64,000 nucleotides of DNA from CAVQLX01 sp963811605 (GTDB lineage: Bacteria; Desulfobacterota; Binatia; DP-6), in assembly GCA_963811605.1 (NCBI GenBank), contig CAWESA010000010.1, positions 1,189,710 to 1,253,709 on the forward strand, in the 5' to 3' direction. Positions 25,645-33,785 of this stretch are shown one piece after another. The position numbers were made by a program, and so were the translations under genes. The notes below the pieces were generated by a model that saw only the letters and a program-made list of their open reading frames with translations, was not told the origin of the DNA and did no database searches. Numbering within the stretch: the stretch's first letter is position 1; every line of letters starts with the position of its first letter.

Positions 25645-26385
25645 ATGCCCGCCATGGCGACACGACGCGACCGGCAACACGGCACTCGACTGCTCTGGGT
25701 GCTCGCCGCGCTGCTCGGAGCGGCCACCTTCGCATTCGGCGTCTGGTTCACGCGCAACATCCCGGTCACCACGTGCAGCGGACCGCTGCCGCAAGGCGTC
25801 ACCGCGCTGGGCGCCTTCCAGATGGCGACGACGCCGGCGGACATCGAGGCCGTGTTCGGGGTCGCCGGGACACCCTGTCGTGATGCGATGGTCGCCGTGA
25901 TGGATCGCGCGAACACCGTGGACCTGTTCGGCTTCATTCCCACCTACGGGGCGTTCATCGCCTGCTTCTTGCTCGCGATGACACGGCTCGGCCACGGCTC
26001 GGCGCGCGTGGGGCTCGTCGCGCTGGCGGTCGGGCTCGGATTCGACGTGCTCGAGACGGCGACGCAGCTGCGCATCTCGCAGGCGCTGCCGGGGACCGAC
26101 GCGGCCCTCACGGCCCTCGCCGTCGCGAGCCGCGGAAAGTTCGCGGCCCTGGCGCTCGCCGCCCTGTGCGCCGGCCTCGCCATGATCGGACGCCGCGGCA
26201 TCGCGAGCCGGATCGCGGGCATCGTGTGCCTGGCAGGGGCGGCGCTCGCCGGGTTCGGCCTGGTCGACGTCTCCGCCCGTCCCTTTCTCGCGCTCGGCAC
26301 CGCGATCGCCTGGGTGGCGATGCTGCTCTACGGCGTGGGCGCCGCGATCCGGGGCACCGCCACGAAGCCGTCGCTGACGACCTGA
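25645..26385 (+). CDS. Multi-pass membrane protein, unknown function
   Basis: A 246-residue protein with one N-terminal helix, an extracytoplasmic segment of about 70 residues containing two Cys (TTCSG and TPCRD), and five further helices. I do not recognise a family. The ATG at 25654 is an alternative start. A hydrophobic stretch such as DLFGFIPTYGAFIACFLLAM is clear. It is divergent from the DUF937-OmpA gene and has no close downstream partner. Confidence 0.65.
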   Translation: MPAMATRRDRQHGTRLLWVLAALLGAATFAFGVWFTRNIPVTTCSGPLPQGVTALGAFQMATTPADIEAVFGVAGTPCRDAMVAVMDRANTVDLFGFIPTYGAFIACFLLAMTRLGHGSARVGLVALAVGLGFDVLETATQLRISQALPGTDAALTALAVASRGKFAALALAALCAGLAMIGRRGIASRIAGIVCLAGAALAGFGLVDVSARPFLALGTAIAWVAMLLYGVGAAIRGTATKPSLTT

Positions 26386-27023
26386 CGACGCCCGGCGGCC
26401 CTCCGCCCGCTACCTTGCCATCCGCCATGGCGCAGCCTGGGTCTGTTCACCGACTGCATGCCGGCCCGCCATTTCTTCGCGCCATGCACGTGACGTAGGT
26501 CCCGGGCGTCGTCAGGCGACCTGTCCGATCACGGGACGGGTCGTCACGAGACAAGGGGGGCCCTTCCGTGACGCGAACGCTCGCACTGCTGCAGCCGGCC
26601 ACACTGGTGTCGACCTTCTGCGTACCCGCCACGGGCAACGGCCTCCTCGACGGTCCCGCAGGGCTTCCGGGTCCGGCAGCGATCAGCCTGCCGGGCCAGG
26701 TGCGCTCGCAGCTCTGACCCCCCCGCGATGAGCGACGTCCGGGGCGCCAGGCGGCGCCCCGGACCGGGCGCACCTCGACCGTCGCCGCTCTGGCGGGCGC
26801 CGGGACGTCCGGCCGGGCTCGCCCGGCCACGACGGCGCAGCTCGCCGGCACGCCCTCGATGGCGGGGAGGCTGCAATGCGGCACCGGAACCGGCGCGTCA
26901 TAGGGGAGTGGGATGGAGCGGTCCGGGCCCCGGCGCGCGGGAAGTCCGCGATTTCACGTGACCCGGCTCGACAGATTAGGGTACAGCAAGGCGACCGGCA
27001 GCACATCGTTGAAGGAGCTCGAC
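26386..27023 (+). other. Intergenic stretch, mostly without genes
   Basis: About 640 bases lie between the membrane-protein gene and the Cys-rich repeat gene. Apart from the short fragment at 26568-26717, open frames here have the composition of shadow frames and no signal peptide, motif or ribosome-binding site. The region just before 27024 holds an AAGGAG ribosome-binding site for the next gene. Confidence 0.4.
26568..26717 (+). pseudogene. Short remnant of a secreted protein C-terminus
   Basis: A 49-codon frame opening with GTG reads STFCVPATGNGLLDGPAGLPG followed by AAISLPG. This Cys-Asn-Gly-Leu plus Asp-Leu-Pro-Gly type of ending resembles the C-terminal tail of secreted Cys-containing proteins common in such genomes. 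No upstream body of the protein is present in any frame. It is preceded by a G-rich AAGGGGGG that could act as a ribosome-binding site, so a real micro-protein cannot be excluded. I take it as a gene remnant with low confidence. Confidence 0.3.
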
Positions 27024-29891
27024 ATGCAGGGATCGTGTTCACGCCTGGGGGCGGGCGTCGTTCTGGCCTGCGTTCTCATGCTGCCCATCCCTGCCCGGGC
27101 CATCTGTCCGCCGCTCGACGACTGCTACCGCGGCACGTCCTGCACCTACATCGGCGACGGAACGACCTGCACGGTCGATGCCTGCGGCGCCGGTGGCAAC
27201 GGCGTTTGCACCATCATCACGCCCGGCGCACCGCACGGCTGCAAGCGCCAGCCTGGCGCCACGAGCTGCCCCGACCAGCTGTGTCAGACCGCCTCGTGTC
27301 CCCTGCCAGCGGGCTGCGACCGTGCCGGCAACTGCATCAGACAGGGGACGTGCCAGTACACACCGTCCCCCGGTGCGCCGTGCAGCGACGGGAACGCGTG
27401 CACGTCGAACGACGTCTGCGCGGCGAACGCCACCTGTGCCGGCACGCCGATACCTGAGTGCCAGAGTTGCTCGTCCGCGGCGCAGTGCGACGACGGCAAC
27501 CCGTGCACGACGGACACGTGTCCCGTGGGCGCGTGCCAGCACGGGGCTGCCGTCGGCGTCGTGTGCCGTGCGGCTGCCGGTCTCTGCGACGTCGCCGAGA
27601 CGTGCCCCGCGGCCAGCTCGGAGTGTCCGCCGGATCTGTTCCAGCCGAGCTCCGTCGTCTGCCGGCAGTCGGCCGGTATCTGCGACGTCGAGGAGACGTG
27701 CACCGGCAACGGCCCCGACTGTCCTCCCGATGCGTTCCTCCCGCCGACCACTACGTGCCGCGCTGCCGCCGGCGCGTGCGACGTCGCAGAATCGTGCACG
27801 GGAACGAGCGCCGCGTGTCCTCCCGACGCCTTCCAGCCCGGCTCGACGGTGTGCCGGCCGGCAGCCGGCGCCTGCGACGTGGCGGAGAGCTGCACCGGCA
27901 GCAGCCCCGCCTGCCCGCCCGACGTCCTGGCCTCATCCAGCGTCGTGTGCCGCGGTGCCGCCGGCGTCTGCGACGTCGCGGAGACGTGTAGCGGGACCAG
28001 CGCCGCATGTCCTCCCGACGGGTTGCGTTCGAGCTCGACCGTCTGCCGCGCGGCCGCGGGCGTTTGCGATGCAGCGGAAACGTGTACGGGAACGACCGCC
28101 GCGTGTCCTCCCGACGCCTTCCAGCCCGGCTCGACGGTGTGCCGGCCGGCAGCCGGCGCCTGCGACGTGGCAGAGAGCTGCACCGGCAGCAGCCCCGCCT
28201 GCCCGCCCGACGTCCTGGCTTCATCCACCACCGTGTGCCGCGGTGCCGCCGGCGTCTGCGACGTCGCGGAGACGTGCAGCGGGACCAGCGCCGCATGTCC
28301 TCCCGACGGGTTGCGTTCGAGCTCGACGGTCTGCCGCGCGGCAGCGGGCGTTTGCGATGCAGCGGAAACGTGCACGGGAACGAGCGCCGCGTGTCCTCCG
28401 GACGCCTTCCAGCCCGGCTCGACGGTGTGCCGGCCGGCAGCCGGCGCCTGCGACGCGGCGGAGAGCTGCACCGGAAGCGGCCCGGCCTGCCCCCCGGACG
28501 TCCTGGCGCCGTCCAGCACCGTGTGCCGCGCTGCCGCCGGCGTCTGCGATGTCGCGGAGACGTGTAGCGGGACCAGCGCCGCATGCCCTCCCGACGGGTT
28601 CCGTTCGAGCTCGACGGTGTGCCGGCCGGCGGCTGGCGTCTGCGACGTGGCGGAGAGCTGCACCGGCAGCAGCCCGGCCTGCCCCCCGGACGTCCTGGCG
28701 CCGTCCAGCACCGTGTGCCGCGGTGCCGAGGGCGTCTGCGACGTCGCCGAATCGTGTACGGGAACGACCGCCGCATGTCCTCCGGACGCCTTCCAGCCCG
28801 GCTCGACCGTGTGCCGGCCGGCGGCCGGCCCCTGCGATGCGGCGGAGAGCTGCACCGGCAGCGGTCCGGCGTGCCCGCCGGACGTCCTGGCGCCGCCCGA
28901 CACCGTGTGCCGCGAGGCCGCCGGCCCTTGCGACGTCGCGGAGCGCTGCAGCGGATCGAGCGCGACCTGTCCCCCGGATGGCTTTGCCGAGGGCGCGGTA
29001 TGCCGGCCCGGCACCGGCGACTGCGACCCCGCCGAGACCTGCAAGGGCTCCGGTCCGTCGTGTCCCGCCGACGAGCACGCCGCGGCGGGATCGGTGTGCG
29101 GGAGCCAGGCCTCGTCCGACTGCGACGCGCCCGACACGTGCGACGAGCACGGCGCGTGCGTCGCCAATCACGCCGTCGCGGGCACGGCATGCGGCGACGA
29201 CCAGAACGTCTGCACGGACGATCGCTGCGACGATGCCGGCGTGTGCCAGCATACTCCGGGCACGGCGTCCTGCGACGACGGCGATCCCTGCACGGCCGAC
29301 CGCTGCGATGCGGGCGGCGGCTGCGTGCACGAACCTGCGGCGGACGGAGCGGCGTGCGACGACGGCCAGGCGTGCACCACCGGCGACCGCTGCCTCGCGG
29401 GCACGTGCCAGGGCGGCACGTTCTCCTGCGGGAAGGTCGAGACCAGGACACCGCCACCCGGACCGAACCCGGTCATCAAGGTAACCTGCGAGACGGCGTC
29501 CGATGCTGGCGGCAGCGCCAAGGGCGCGTGTCAGGCGGTGGGCTTCCTCGACCGGGACGGCGAGGCGGCGATCGAGGACGCCCCCGCTGCGGCGACAGCG
29601 GCGCTCGCCGTCGCCCGGATCGACGGCGAGCCCGATGTCCAGGCGGCGATCGTCGTTCCTCCGGGAGCGACCATGGTCGCCCCGGGGCCGCAGGTGACCC
29701 GCGGTCCCATCCGCCGGCACCTGAACCGTCGCGGACGGGGCACCCTCAAGCTCAAGCTCAACGCGCTCGGGAAGCAGCTCCTGAAGCAGTCCGGCAGCCT
29801 GCGCGTCTCCGTGTCGGTCGAGGTGACGGACCGCACCGGCCGCTCGACCTCGCTGCAGTCCCTGCTGACGCTCCTGCGCAAGCGACTCTGA
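27024..29891 (+). CDS. Secreted Cys-rich protein with about 16 tandem 32-residue repeats
   Basis: A 955-residue exported protein. A signal peptide (residues 1-28, ending PARA-IC) precedes Dickkopf-like Cys motifs (CDDGNPCTTDTC). About 16 consecutive 32-residue units of the form VCR-x-A-A-G-x-C-D-x-A-E-x-C-x-G-x3-A-C-P-P-D then fill residues 179-690. More CDDG-PCT-C motifs follow, then a Cys-poor C-terminal domain of about 150 residues with an Arg/Lys-rich tail. Five Cys-free spacer residues end each unit. The Cys pattern recalls disintegrin-like or other extracellular disulfide repeats. AAGGAG lies seven bases before the ATG at 27024. The role is unknown; a surface or matrix protein is likely. 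Confidence 0.85.
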   Translation: MQGSCSRLGAGVVLACVLMLPIPARAICPPLDDCYRGTSCTYIGDGTTCTVDACGAGGNGVCTIITPGAPHGCKRQPGATSCPDQLCQTASCPLPAGCDRAGNCIRQGTCQYTPSPGAPCSDGNACTSNDVCAANATCAGTPIPECQSCSSAAQCDDGNPCTTDTCPVGACQHGAAVGVVCRAAAGLCDVAETCPAASSECPPDLFQPSSVVCRQSAGICDVEETCTGNGPDCPPDAFLPPTTTCRAAAGACDVAESCTGTSAACPPDAFQPGSTVCRPAAGACDVAESCTGSSPACPPDVLASSSVVCRGAAGVCDVAETCSGTSAACPPDGLRSSSTVCRAAAGVCDAAETCTGTTAACPPDAFQPGSTVCRPAAGACDVAESCTGSSPACPPDVLASSTTVCRGAAGVCDVAETCSGTSAACPPDGLRSSSTVCRAAAGVCDAAETCTGTSAACPPDAFQPGSTVCRPAAGACDAAESCTGSGPACPPDVLAPSSTVCRAAAGVCDVAETCSGTSAACPPDGFRSSSTVCRPAAGVCDVAESCTGSSPACPPDVLAPSSTVCRGAEGVCDVAESCTGTTAACPPDAFQPGSTVCRPAAGPCDAAESCTGSGPACPPDVLAPPDTVCREAAGPCDVAERCSGSSATCPPDGFAEGAVCRPGTGDCDPAETCKGSGPSCPADEHAAAGSVCGSQASSDCDAPDTCDEHGACVANHAVAGTACGDDQNVCTDDRCDDAGVCQHTPGTASCDDGDPCTADRCDAGGGCVHEPAADGAACDDGQACTTGDRCLAGTCQGGTFSCGKVETRTPPPGPNPVIKVTCETASDAGGSAKGACQAVGFLDRDGEAAIEDAPAAATAALAVARIDGEPDVQAAIVVPPGATMVAPGPQVTRGPIRRHLNRRGRGTLKLKLNALGKQLLKQSGSLRVSVSVEVTDRTGRSTSLQSLLTLLRKRL
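27558..29093 (+). repeat. Tandem 96-bp coding repeats with a 288-bp higher-order period
   Basis: About 16 copies of a 96-bp unit lie inside the gene at 27024-29891. Units differ in the spacer after CPPD: DAFQPGS, DVLASSS/DVLAPSS and DGLRSSS recur in that order. This gives a three-unit, 288-bp superrepeat that is nearly identical at the DNA level around 27.84-28.42 kb. The first two units and the last three are more divergent. The pattern points to expansion by unequal crossover of a three-unit block. Confidence 0.85.
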
Positions 29892-29939
29892 GCGATTCGC
29901 GGCGGGGGCGGCGCGGAGGCGCACGGCCCCCGGGTCGCT
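29891..29939 (+). terminator. Stem-loop after the Cys-rich repeat gene
   Basis: Directly after the stop codon, nested complementary arms can pair: AGCGA (29891-29895) with TCGCT (29935-29939), GGGGGC (29904-29909) with GCCCCC (29926-29931), and GCGC with GCGC around a four-base loop. There is no T-run after it, so intrinsic termination is uncertain; it may be a transcript end stabiliser. Confidence 0.35.
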
Positions 29940-29969
29940 GCCGGCGCCCGCCGTGTCCGCCGCGGCTGC

Positions 29970-30218
29970 CTACAGTCCGGGCTCCTCGGCCTCGTGCGCA
30001 TGCCCGATGGCCTCGCGCACCCGCCGATCGAGCTTGGCGCAGTCGAAGATCACCTTCGCCGAGTGCACCTCCTTGACGGCGGCGAGCGGCAAACGGAATT
30101 CGCCCGCGTTCTCGACCCAGACGACGACCTCGTGCGGCGTGAGCGCTCGAACGGCGCCGAACTCCTCGCCTCCGTCCGAGACGAAGGCCTGGTATCCGAC
30201 CTCGATCCGGTGTGACAT
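29970..30218 (-). CDS. Small PRC-barrel/DUF2171-like protein
   Basis: An 82-residue soluble protein. SHRIEVGYQAFVSDGGEEFG, VVVWVENAGEF and LDRRVREAIGHAHEAEEPG match small cytoplasmic PRC-barrel/DUF2171-like proteins, which start with a strand-rich segment and end in an acidic tail. Such proteins are often induced by stress; their partner is unknown. The ATG at 30218 has GGGAGGAG in front. It is divergent from the BON protein gene across a 320-bp gap. Confidence 0.65.
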   Translation of the reverse strand: MSHRIEVGYQAFVSDGGEEFGAVRALTPHEVVVWVENAGEFRLPLAAVKEVHSAKVIFDCAKLDRRVREAIGHAHEAEEPGL

Positions 30219-30537
30219 CGCAGCTCCTCCCTCGCGAGCCCACACTAGAGAAGGTTCGGATCCAGGCAACATCGCCGATCACCATTCGGGCCGCGCGCCG
30301 GGGCCACCAGCGTGGCGTGCGTAGAACCACGAACGGTGATGGCGGCGCTGATTGAGCCCGGATCGGGCCTCGTGCCGAACCGAGGTCTCGGCGTCCTGCC
30401 TTTGTACAAAGTACGTGGTGCATCCGTTGCCCGCACGACCGGGAGACGTGTCGCGCTCACGCTGCGCGTGAGGCCGCGCCCCACTGCGTGCGTCGGCATG
30501 CGCGTTGCTCTTCCGGTGAGACGCAAGGAGGGCGACG
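30219..30537 (+). other. Divergent intergenic region with an AT-richer island
   Basis: No gene is seen in these 319 bases. It must carry promoters for the small PRC-type gene (minus) and the BON/17M pair (plus). The only clear signal is the palindrome at 30400-30411, which sits in a short AT-richer island about 126 bases before the BON start. Confidence 0.4.
30400..30411. promoter_or_regulatory. Perfect 12-bp palindrome, candidate operator
   Basis: The sequence CTTTGTACAAAG is its own reverse complement. It is AT-rich compared with the surrounding DNA and lies upstream of the BON-lipoprotein gene. Regulator sites often look like this, but no cognate regulator can be named. Confidence 0.35.
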
Positions 30538-30945
30538 ATGCACAAGCAGACCAAGCGACGGCAGACCGCGGCACTGGCTGCGTTCGGGTTCGCCATCGCA
30601 TCTCTCGGGGGGCTGACGGCCTGCGACCGCGACACGCGCGGAGCGGATGCGGACAACACCGCGCGCAACGTGCGGGAGCGGGAGGGCGACACGCCCACGC
30701 CGATGAGCCAGGGCGAGAGCGAGGGCGACCGCACGATCACGCAGCAGATCCGCAAGGCGGTGGTGGACAACGACTCGCTGTCGACCAACGCGCACAACGT
30801 CAAGATCATCACCGAGGACGGCGTCGTGACGCTGCGCGGACCGGTGGAGACGCCGCAGGAGAAGAGCTCCATCGTCGCCGCCGCGCAGGGCGCACCCGGA
30901 GTCAAGCGGGTGAACGATCAGCTCGAAGTGAAGGCGAACAACTGA
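30538..30945 (+). CDS. BON-domain lipoprotein
   Basis: A 135-residue protein with a lipobox (GGLTAC, Cys29), a charged linker, and one BON domain in the C-terminal 70 residues (TQQIRKAVVDNDSLSTNAHN, IITEDGVVTLRGPVETPQEK and VKRVNDQLEVK). BON domains bind membranes, and such proteins are typical of envelope or osmotic stress. AAGGAGG precedes the ATG. The 17M-like gene follows 26 bases after the stop and is probably co-transcribed. Confidence 0.85.
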   Translation: MHKQTKRRQTAALAAFGFAIASLGGLTACDRDTRGADADNTARNVREREGDTPTPMSQGESEGDRTITQQIRKAVVDNDSLSTNAHNVKIITEDGVVTLRGPVETPQEKSSIVAAAQGAPGVKRVNDQLEVKANN

Positions 30946-30971
30946 ACATCCCGGAACCACGAGGAGAGAAC

Positions 30972-31496
30972 ATGGCAAAAGCTGTTGTAGGCATTGCGCA
31001 GACGGAGGAACAGGCACGACGGATCGTCGTGACCCTGAAGGAGTCGGGCTTCCCGGCATCCGATATCTCCGTCCTGTTTCCCGACAATCAGGGCACCCGC
31101 GACTTCGCACACGAGGAGCGCACCAAGGCTCCGGAGGGAGCAACCACGGGAGCTGCGACCGGCGGCGCCGTGGGAGGAGTGCTCGGCTGGCTCGCCGGCA
31201 TCGGCACGCTGGCCATCCCGGGCGTAGGTCCCCTGATCGCCGCGGGACCGATCCTCGCCGCCCTGAGCGGCGCGGCGGCAGGTGCCGCCGCCGGCGGCGT
31301 GACCGGCGCGCTGGTCGGATACGGCATCCCCGAGTACGAGGCGAAGGTCTACGAGGGGAAGGTCCGGGAGGGAAACATCCTCATCTCGGTGCACACCGAG
31401 GACTCCCGGCAGCGCGGCCTTGCGAAGGACATCTTCGACCGCCTCGGCGCCCACGACGTGTCGACGGCCGGTGAAGCCAGCGCACCCCGCGTCTGA
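30972..31496 (+). CDS. General-stress-protein-17M-like protein with glycine-zipper helices
   Basis: A 174-residue protein. Residues 1-45 (VVGIAQTEEQARRIVVTLKESGF, then ISVLFPD) form a ferredoxin-like half of the 17M/low-temperature-induced type. A central Gly/Ala-rich region with glycine zippers (GAATGGAVGGVLGWLAG and SGAAAGAAAGGVTGALVG) can insert in membranes. The second half-domain ends in GNILISVHTED. GAGGAGAGAAC precedes the ATG. It is linked to the BON gene, which fits a stress-response pair. Confidence 0.8.
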   Translation: MAKAVVGIAQTEEQARRIVVTLKESGFPASDISVLFPDNQGTRDFAHEERTKAPEGATTGAATGGAVGGVLGWLAGIGTLAIPGVGPLIAAGPILAALSGAAAGAAAGGVTGALVGYGIPEYEAKVYEGKVREGNILISVHTEDSRQRGLAKDIFDRLGAHDVSTAGEASAPRV

Positions 31497-31905
31497 CGAC
31501 TGCGGCGGGTAGCCGGAGCAGGAAGGCGTCGACAGGTCGCTACGTGAATCCGGCGCGGTCCAGCCCGTACATGCTTCGCGTGCGGGCTGGGTCCGCGCCG
31601 GCTGTGGGCCCCCGGTCCCTCCATGGGGGTCCCGTTGCGCGCGCCGCGCCCGATCACACGCTTTCGAGAGTGGACTGAGTGCGCGATGCCTTCGCGCACC
31701 TGAAGGTGATCGGCGACGTGTCCGGCGCGGCGCCGCTGATGGAGCAGGCGGTCGACGGCCACCCGGCGCGCAAGGGGAACGGGCCGGGCGGACGACGTCG
31801 CGGTAGGCCGCTCGAGCTCGCCCGAGGGCGCAGGCGAGCCAGGCACGGGCACGGCACGGCCGGCGCGGCGCACGTCGAGCGCCGCTGCGGCGTCTGCGGC
31901 CTGGA
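31497..31905 (+). other. Convergent intergenic region with one gene scrap
   Basis: About 400 bases lie between the 17M-like gene and the convergent P450 gene. Only the scrap at 31679-31770 has coding character; the rest shows no motif, and no clear terminator hairpin with a T-run was found. Confidence 0.4.
31679..31770 (+). pseudogene. Remnant of a catalase C-terminal / DJ-1-PfpI-like domain
   Basis: Directly after an in-frame stop, a GTG-opened frame reads VRDAFAHLKVIG followed by APLMEQA. This matches the segment DAFAHLKVIG-x-x-x-x-A-x-P-L found near the C-terminus of large catalases (HPII type) with a DJ-1/PfpI domain. The match lasts about 28 residues and then turns into Arg/Gly-rich unconserved sequence. 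No catalase core is nearby, so this is the tail of a lost gene. Confidence 0.35.
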
Positions 31906-33132
31906 TCAGCCCGGACCGATCTCGATGGGCAGCGTCATCGGCCGCCGGAACGGCCCCATGACCCGGTACTCGACCAGATCGTCCCGACGACGCGAGCCGG
32001 CCGGCAGGAAATCGAGCATGGCCTCGATCATCACACCGATCTCCTGACGGGCCAGGTGTGCGCCGAGACAGTAGTGCACACCATGGCCGAACGTCATCAG
32101 GTCGCGTACGTCGCGCGTCACGTCGAACCGATCCGGATTCTCGAACACGGCGGGATCCCGGCCCGCCCCGTCGAACGACAGCATCATCATCTGACCCTTC
32201 CGGATGGTCCTCCCGCGCAGCTCGAAGTCGCGCACCGCGTAGCGCGCCGGTCCACCGATCCCGCCGAAGCCGAATCCCGTGCGCAGGATCTCGGACACCG
32301 CGTTGCCGATCCATTCCGGCTCCCGGCGCAGCTTCTCCATCTGGTCGGGATGCCCGAGCAGGGAGGTTGCCGCAACCATGCCCCCGATCGCGGTCGTCTC
32401 GCTGCCGGCGGCGATCAATCCCGTGATCGTCATCACGATCTCGTCGTCGGTGAGCCGGTCGTCACGATCCTGGGCCCGGATCAGATCCGAGATCAGGTCC
32501 TCCTCGAGCGTGACGCGGCGGCCCCGGGCCAGATGTCGCACCCAGGTGGCGATCTCGAGGAACGCCGCATCGGCCGCCTGCTTCGCCGCCTCGTCCGCAA
32601 ACGGAAAGACGCCGCGGATCGCGGTCCGGGCGCTCTCACAGAATCGCCGCTCGTCGTCGCCGGCGGGCGGAATGCCGGCGATCCGGCTGATGACGGCGTT
32701 CGGGATGGGACCGGCGAAGCACTCCATGAGCTCGAGCACACCGCTCGAGCGGCGCAGGGGCGCGGCGAAGCGCTCCACCGTCTCGCGGACCTGCATCTCG
32801 TATCGCTTCACCGCGCGTGGCGTGAGGGCGGCGGAGAAGAGCCGGCGCAGCCGGGCGTGCTCGGATGGAGGGAGCGCGAACAGGCTGTGCTCCTCGATCC
32901 AGCGCATGTAGCTGCCCTCGGGCGATGGCTGGTGAAGCTCCCAGCAGCGTCGATCCGGCGTCACGATCTCGGGAGCGTTGAAGAGTCGCTTCACGTCGTC
33001 GTGACGCAGGATCACCCAGAAGCCGAGCGGCGCCACGAAGTGCACCGGATCCTCGGCGCGCAGCTTCGCCAGGCGCGGATACGGGTCGTCCATGTATGTC
33101 GGATCCAGGAATGGAGAGGCGGGGTAGCTCAC
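31906..33132 (-). CDS. Cytochrome P450
   Basis: A 408-residue soluble bacterial P450 (class I type). The I-helix carries AAGSETT, the K-helix ExxR is in SEILRTG, and the heme loop reads FGHGVHYCLGAHLAR with the Cys thiolate ligand. The chosen GTG at 33132 gives SYPASPFLDPTYMDDPYPRL, a normal P450 N-terminus; the ATG at 33093 would trim 13 residues. The GTG overlaps the stop of the PIN toxin gene by three bases (GTGA), so the P450 is the third gene of the toxin-antitoxin transcript. No ferredoxin or reductase gene is adjacent. The substrate is unknown. Confidence 0.9.
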   Translation of the reverse strand: MSYPASPFLDPTYMDDPYPRLAKLRAEDPVHFVAPLGFWVILRHDDVKRLFNAPEIVTPDRRCWELHQPSPEGSYMRWIEEHSLFALPPSEHARLRRLFSAALTPRAVKRYEMQVRETVERFAAPLRRSSGVLELMECFAGPIPNAVISRIAGIPPAGDDERRFCESARTAIRGVFPFADEAAKQAADAAFLEIATWVRHLARGRRVTLEEDLISDLIRAQDRDDRLTDDEIVMTITGLIAAGSETTAIGGMVAATSLLGHPDQMEKLRREPEWIGNAVSEILRTGFGFGGIGGPARYAVRDFELRGRTIRKGQMMMLSFDGAGRDPAVFENPDRFDVTRDVRDLMTFGHGVHYCLGAHLARQEIGVMIEAMLDFLPAGSRRRDDLVEYRVMGPFRRPMTLPIEIGPG

Positions 33133-33503
33133 GCCCAGACCACCGGCACGCCGTAGGCCGCAAAGCCCCGGTCGTGAGTCACGACCGTCAAGCCTTCGGC
33201 CATCGCCTGGGCGATCAGCATGCGATCGAAGGGATCGGTATGGTGAAGGGGAAGAGCGCCAGTCGTCGCCGCGTGGTGGAACGAGATTGGAAGCGGCGTG
33301 AACTGGCTCGCCTCGACCGCCTCGTGAAAGGGGCCGGGGATGCGCAGCTTCCCAAGCGCGACCTTGATCGCGACCTCCCACGCCGAGGCTGCGCTCACGA
33401 AGACGACCTCGGCATCGCCGATCGCCTTGCGCGCCTGCATCCCCAGGACGGGATCGTTCGCTCGCCACCACAGGACGACGTGCGTGTCGAGCAAGAGCTG
33501 CAC
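33129..33503 (-). CDS. PIN-domain toxin (VapC-like ribonuclease)
   Basis: A 124-residue PIN-domain protein starting at a GTG. It has the first acidic motif LLLDTHVVLWW, the second in SAASAWEVAIKVALGKL (Glu) and the third in HHTDPFDRMLIAQAMAEG (Asp). The terminal VVTHDRGFAAYGV carries the last Asp. This set is complete for Mg2+-dependent RNA cleavage. It lies seven bases after the antitoxin stop and overlaps the P450 start. The WWR and FDR features fit the VapC branch paired with Phd-type antitoxins. Confidence 0.88.
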   Translation of the reverse strand: MQLLLDTHVVLWWRANDPVLGMQARKAIGDAEVVFVSAASAWEVAIKVALGKLRIPGPFHEAVEASQFTPLPISFHHAATTGALPLHHTDPFDRMLIAQAMAEGLTVVTHDRGFAAYGVPVVWA

Positions 33504-33510
33504 GTCCCTG

Positions 33511-33762
33511 CTACCTGGTGAAGTGCCGCAGGATCTCGGGCGGCAGCGGAGCGTCGAAGTCGTCGGCGATCCACACCTGCCGTTCCCAGCCACCTGGTTG
33601 GCGAGCCCGGGGAGCTGGCGCCATCGGAACCAGGCGCGCCTTCGGCGTCCCGGCTTTCGCGATGACGATTTCTTCCCCCGCCGCTGCCCGCTCGACCAGC
33701 TCCGACAGCCGAGTCTTGGCCTCGTAGAGGTTGACCAGCCGCGAGGCGCTGCGCTTCGCCAT
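33511..33762 (-). CDS. Phd/YefM-type antitoxin
   Basis: An 83-residue protein. The N-terminal 50 residues have the Phd/YefM fold (SRLVNLYEAKTRLSELVERAAAGEEIVIAKAG, here given as two parts around LSEL), used for dimerisation and DNA binding. The C-terminal part (WIADDFDAPLPPEILRHF) is the usual toxin-binding tail. It should neutralise the PIN toxin encoded directly downstream and repress its own promoter. Confidence 0.87.
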   Translation of the reverse strand: MAKRSASRLVNLYEAKTRLSELVERAAAGEEIVIAKAGTPKARLVPMAPAPRARQPGGWERQVWIADDFDAPLPPEILRHFTR

Positions 33763-33785
33763 GAACGGACGGTAAACTACCCGAG

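Noticed and set aside
27558..29093. Possible CRISPR array
   Set aside because: The repeats are contiguous 96-bp coding units without unique spacers, and no cas gene is nearby.
27284..29167. Long repeat-bearing frames antisense to, or out of frame with, the Cys-rich repeat gene
   Set aside because: Their periodicity mirrors the 96-bp coding repeat of the real gene, which alone has a signal peptide, ribosome-binding site and conserved Cys.
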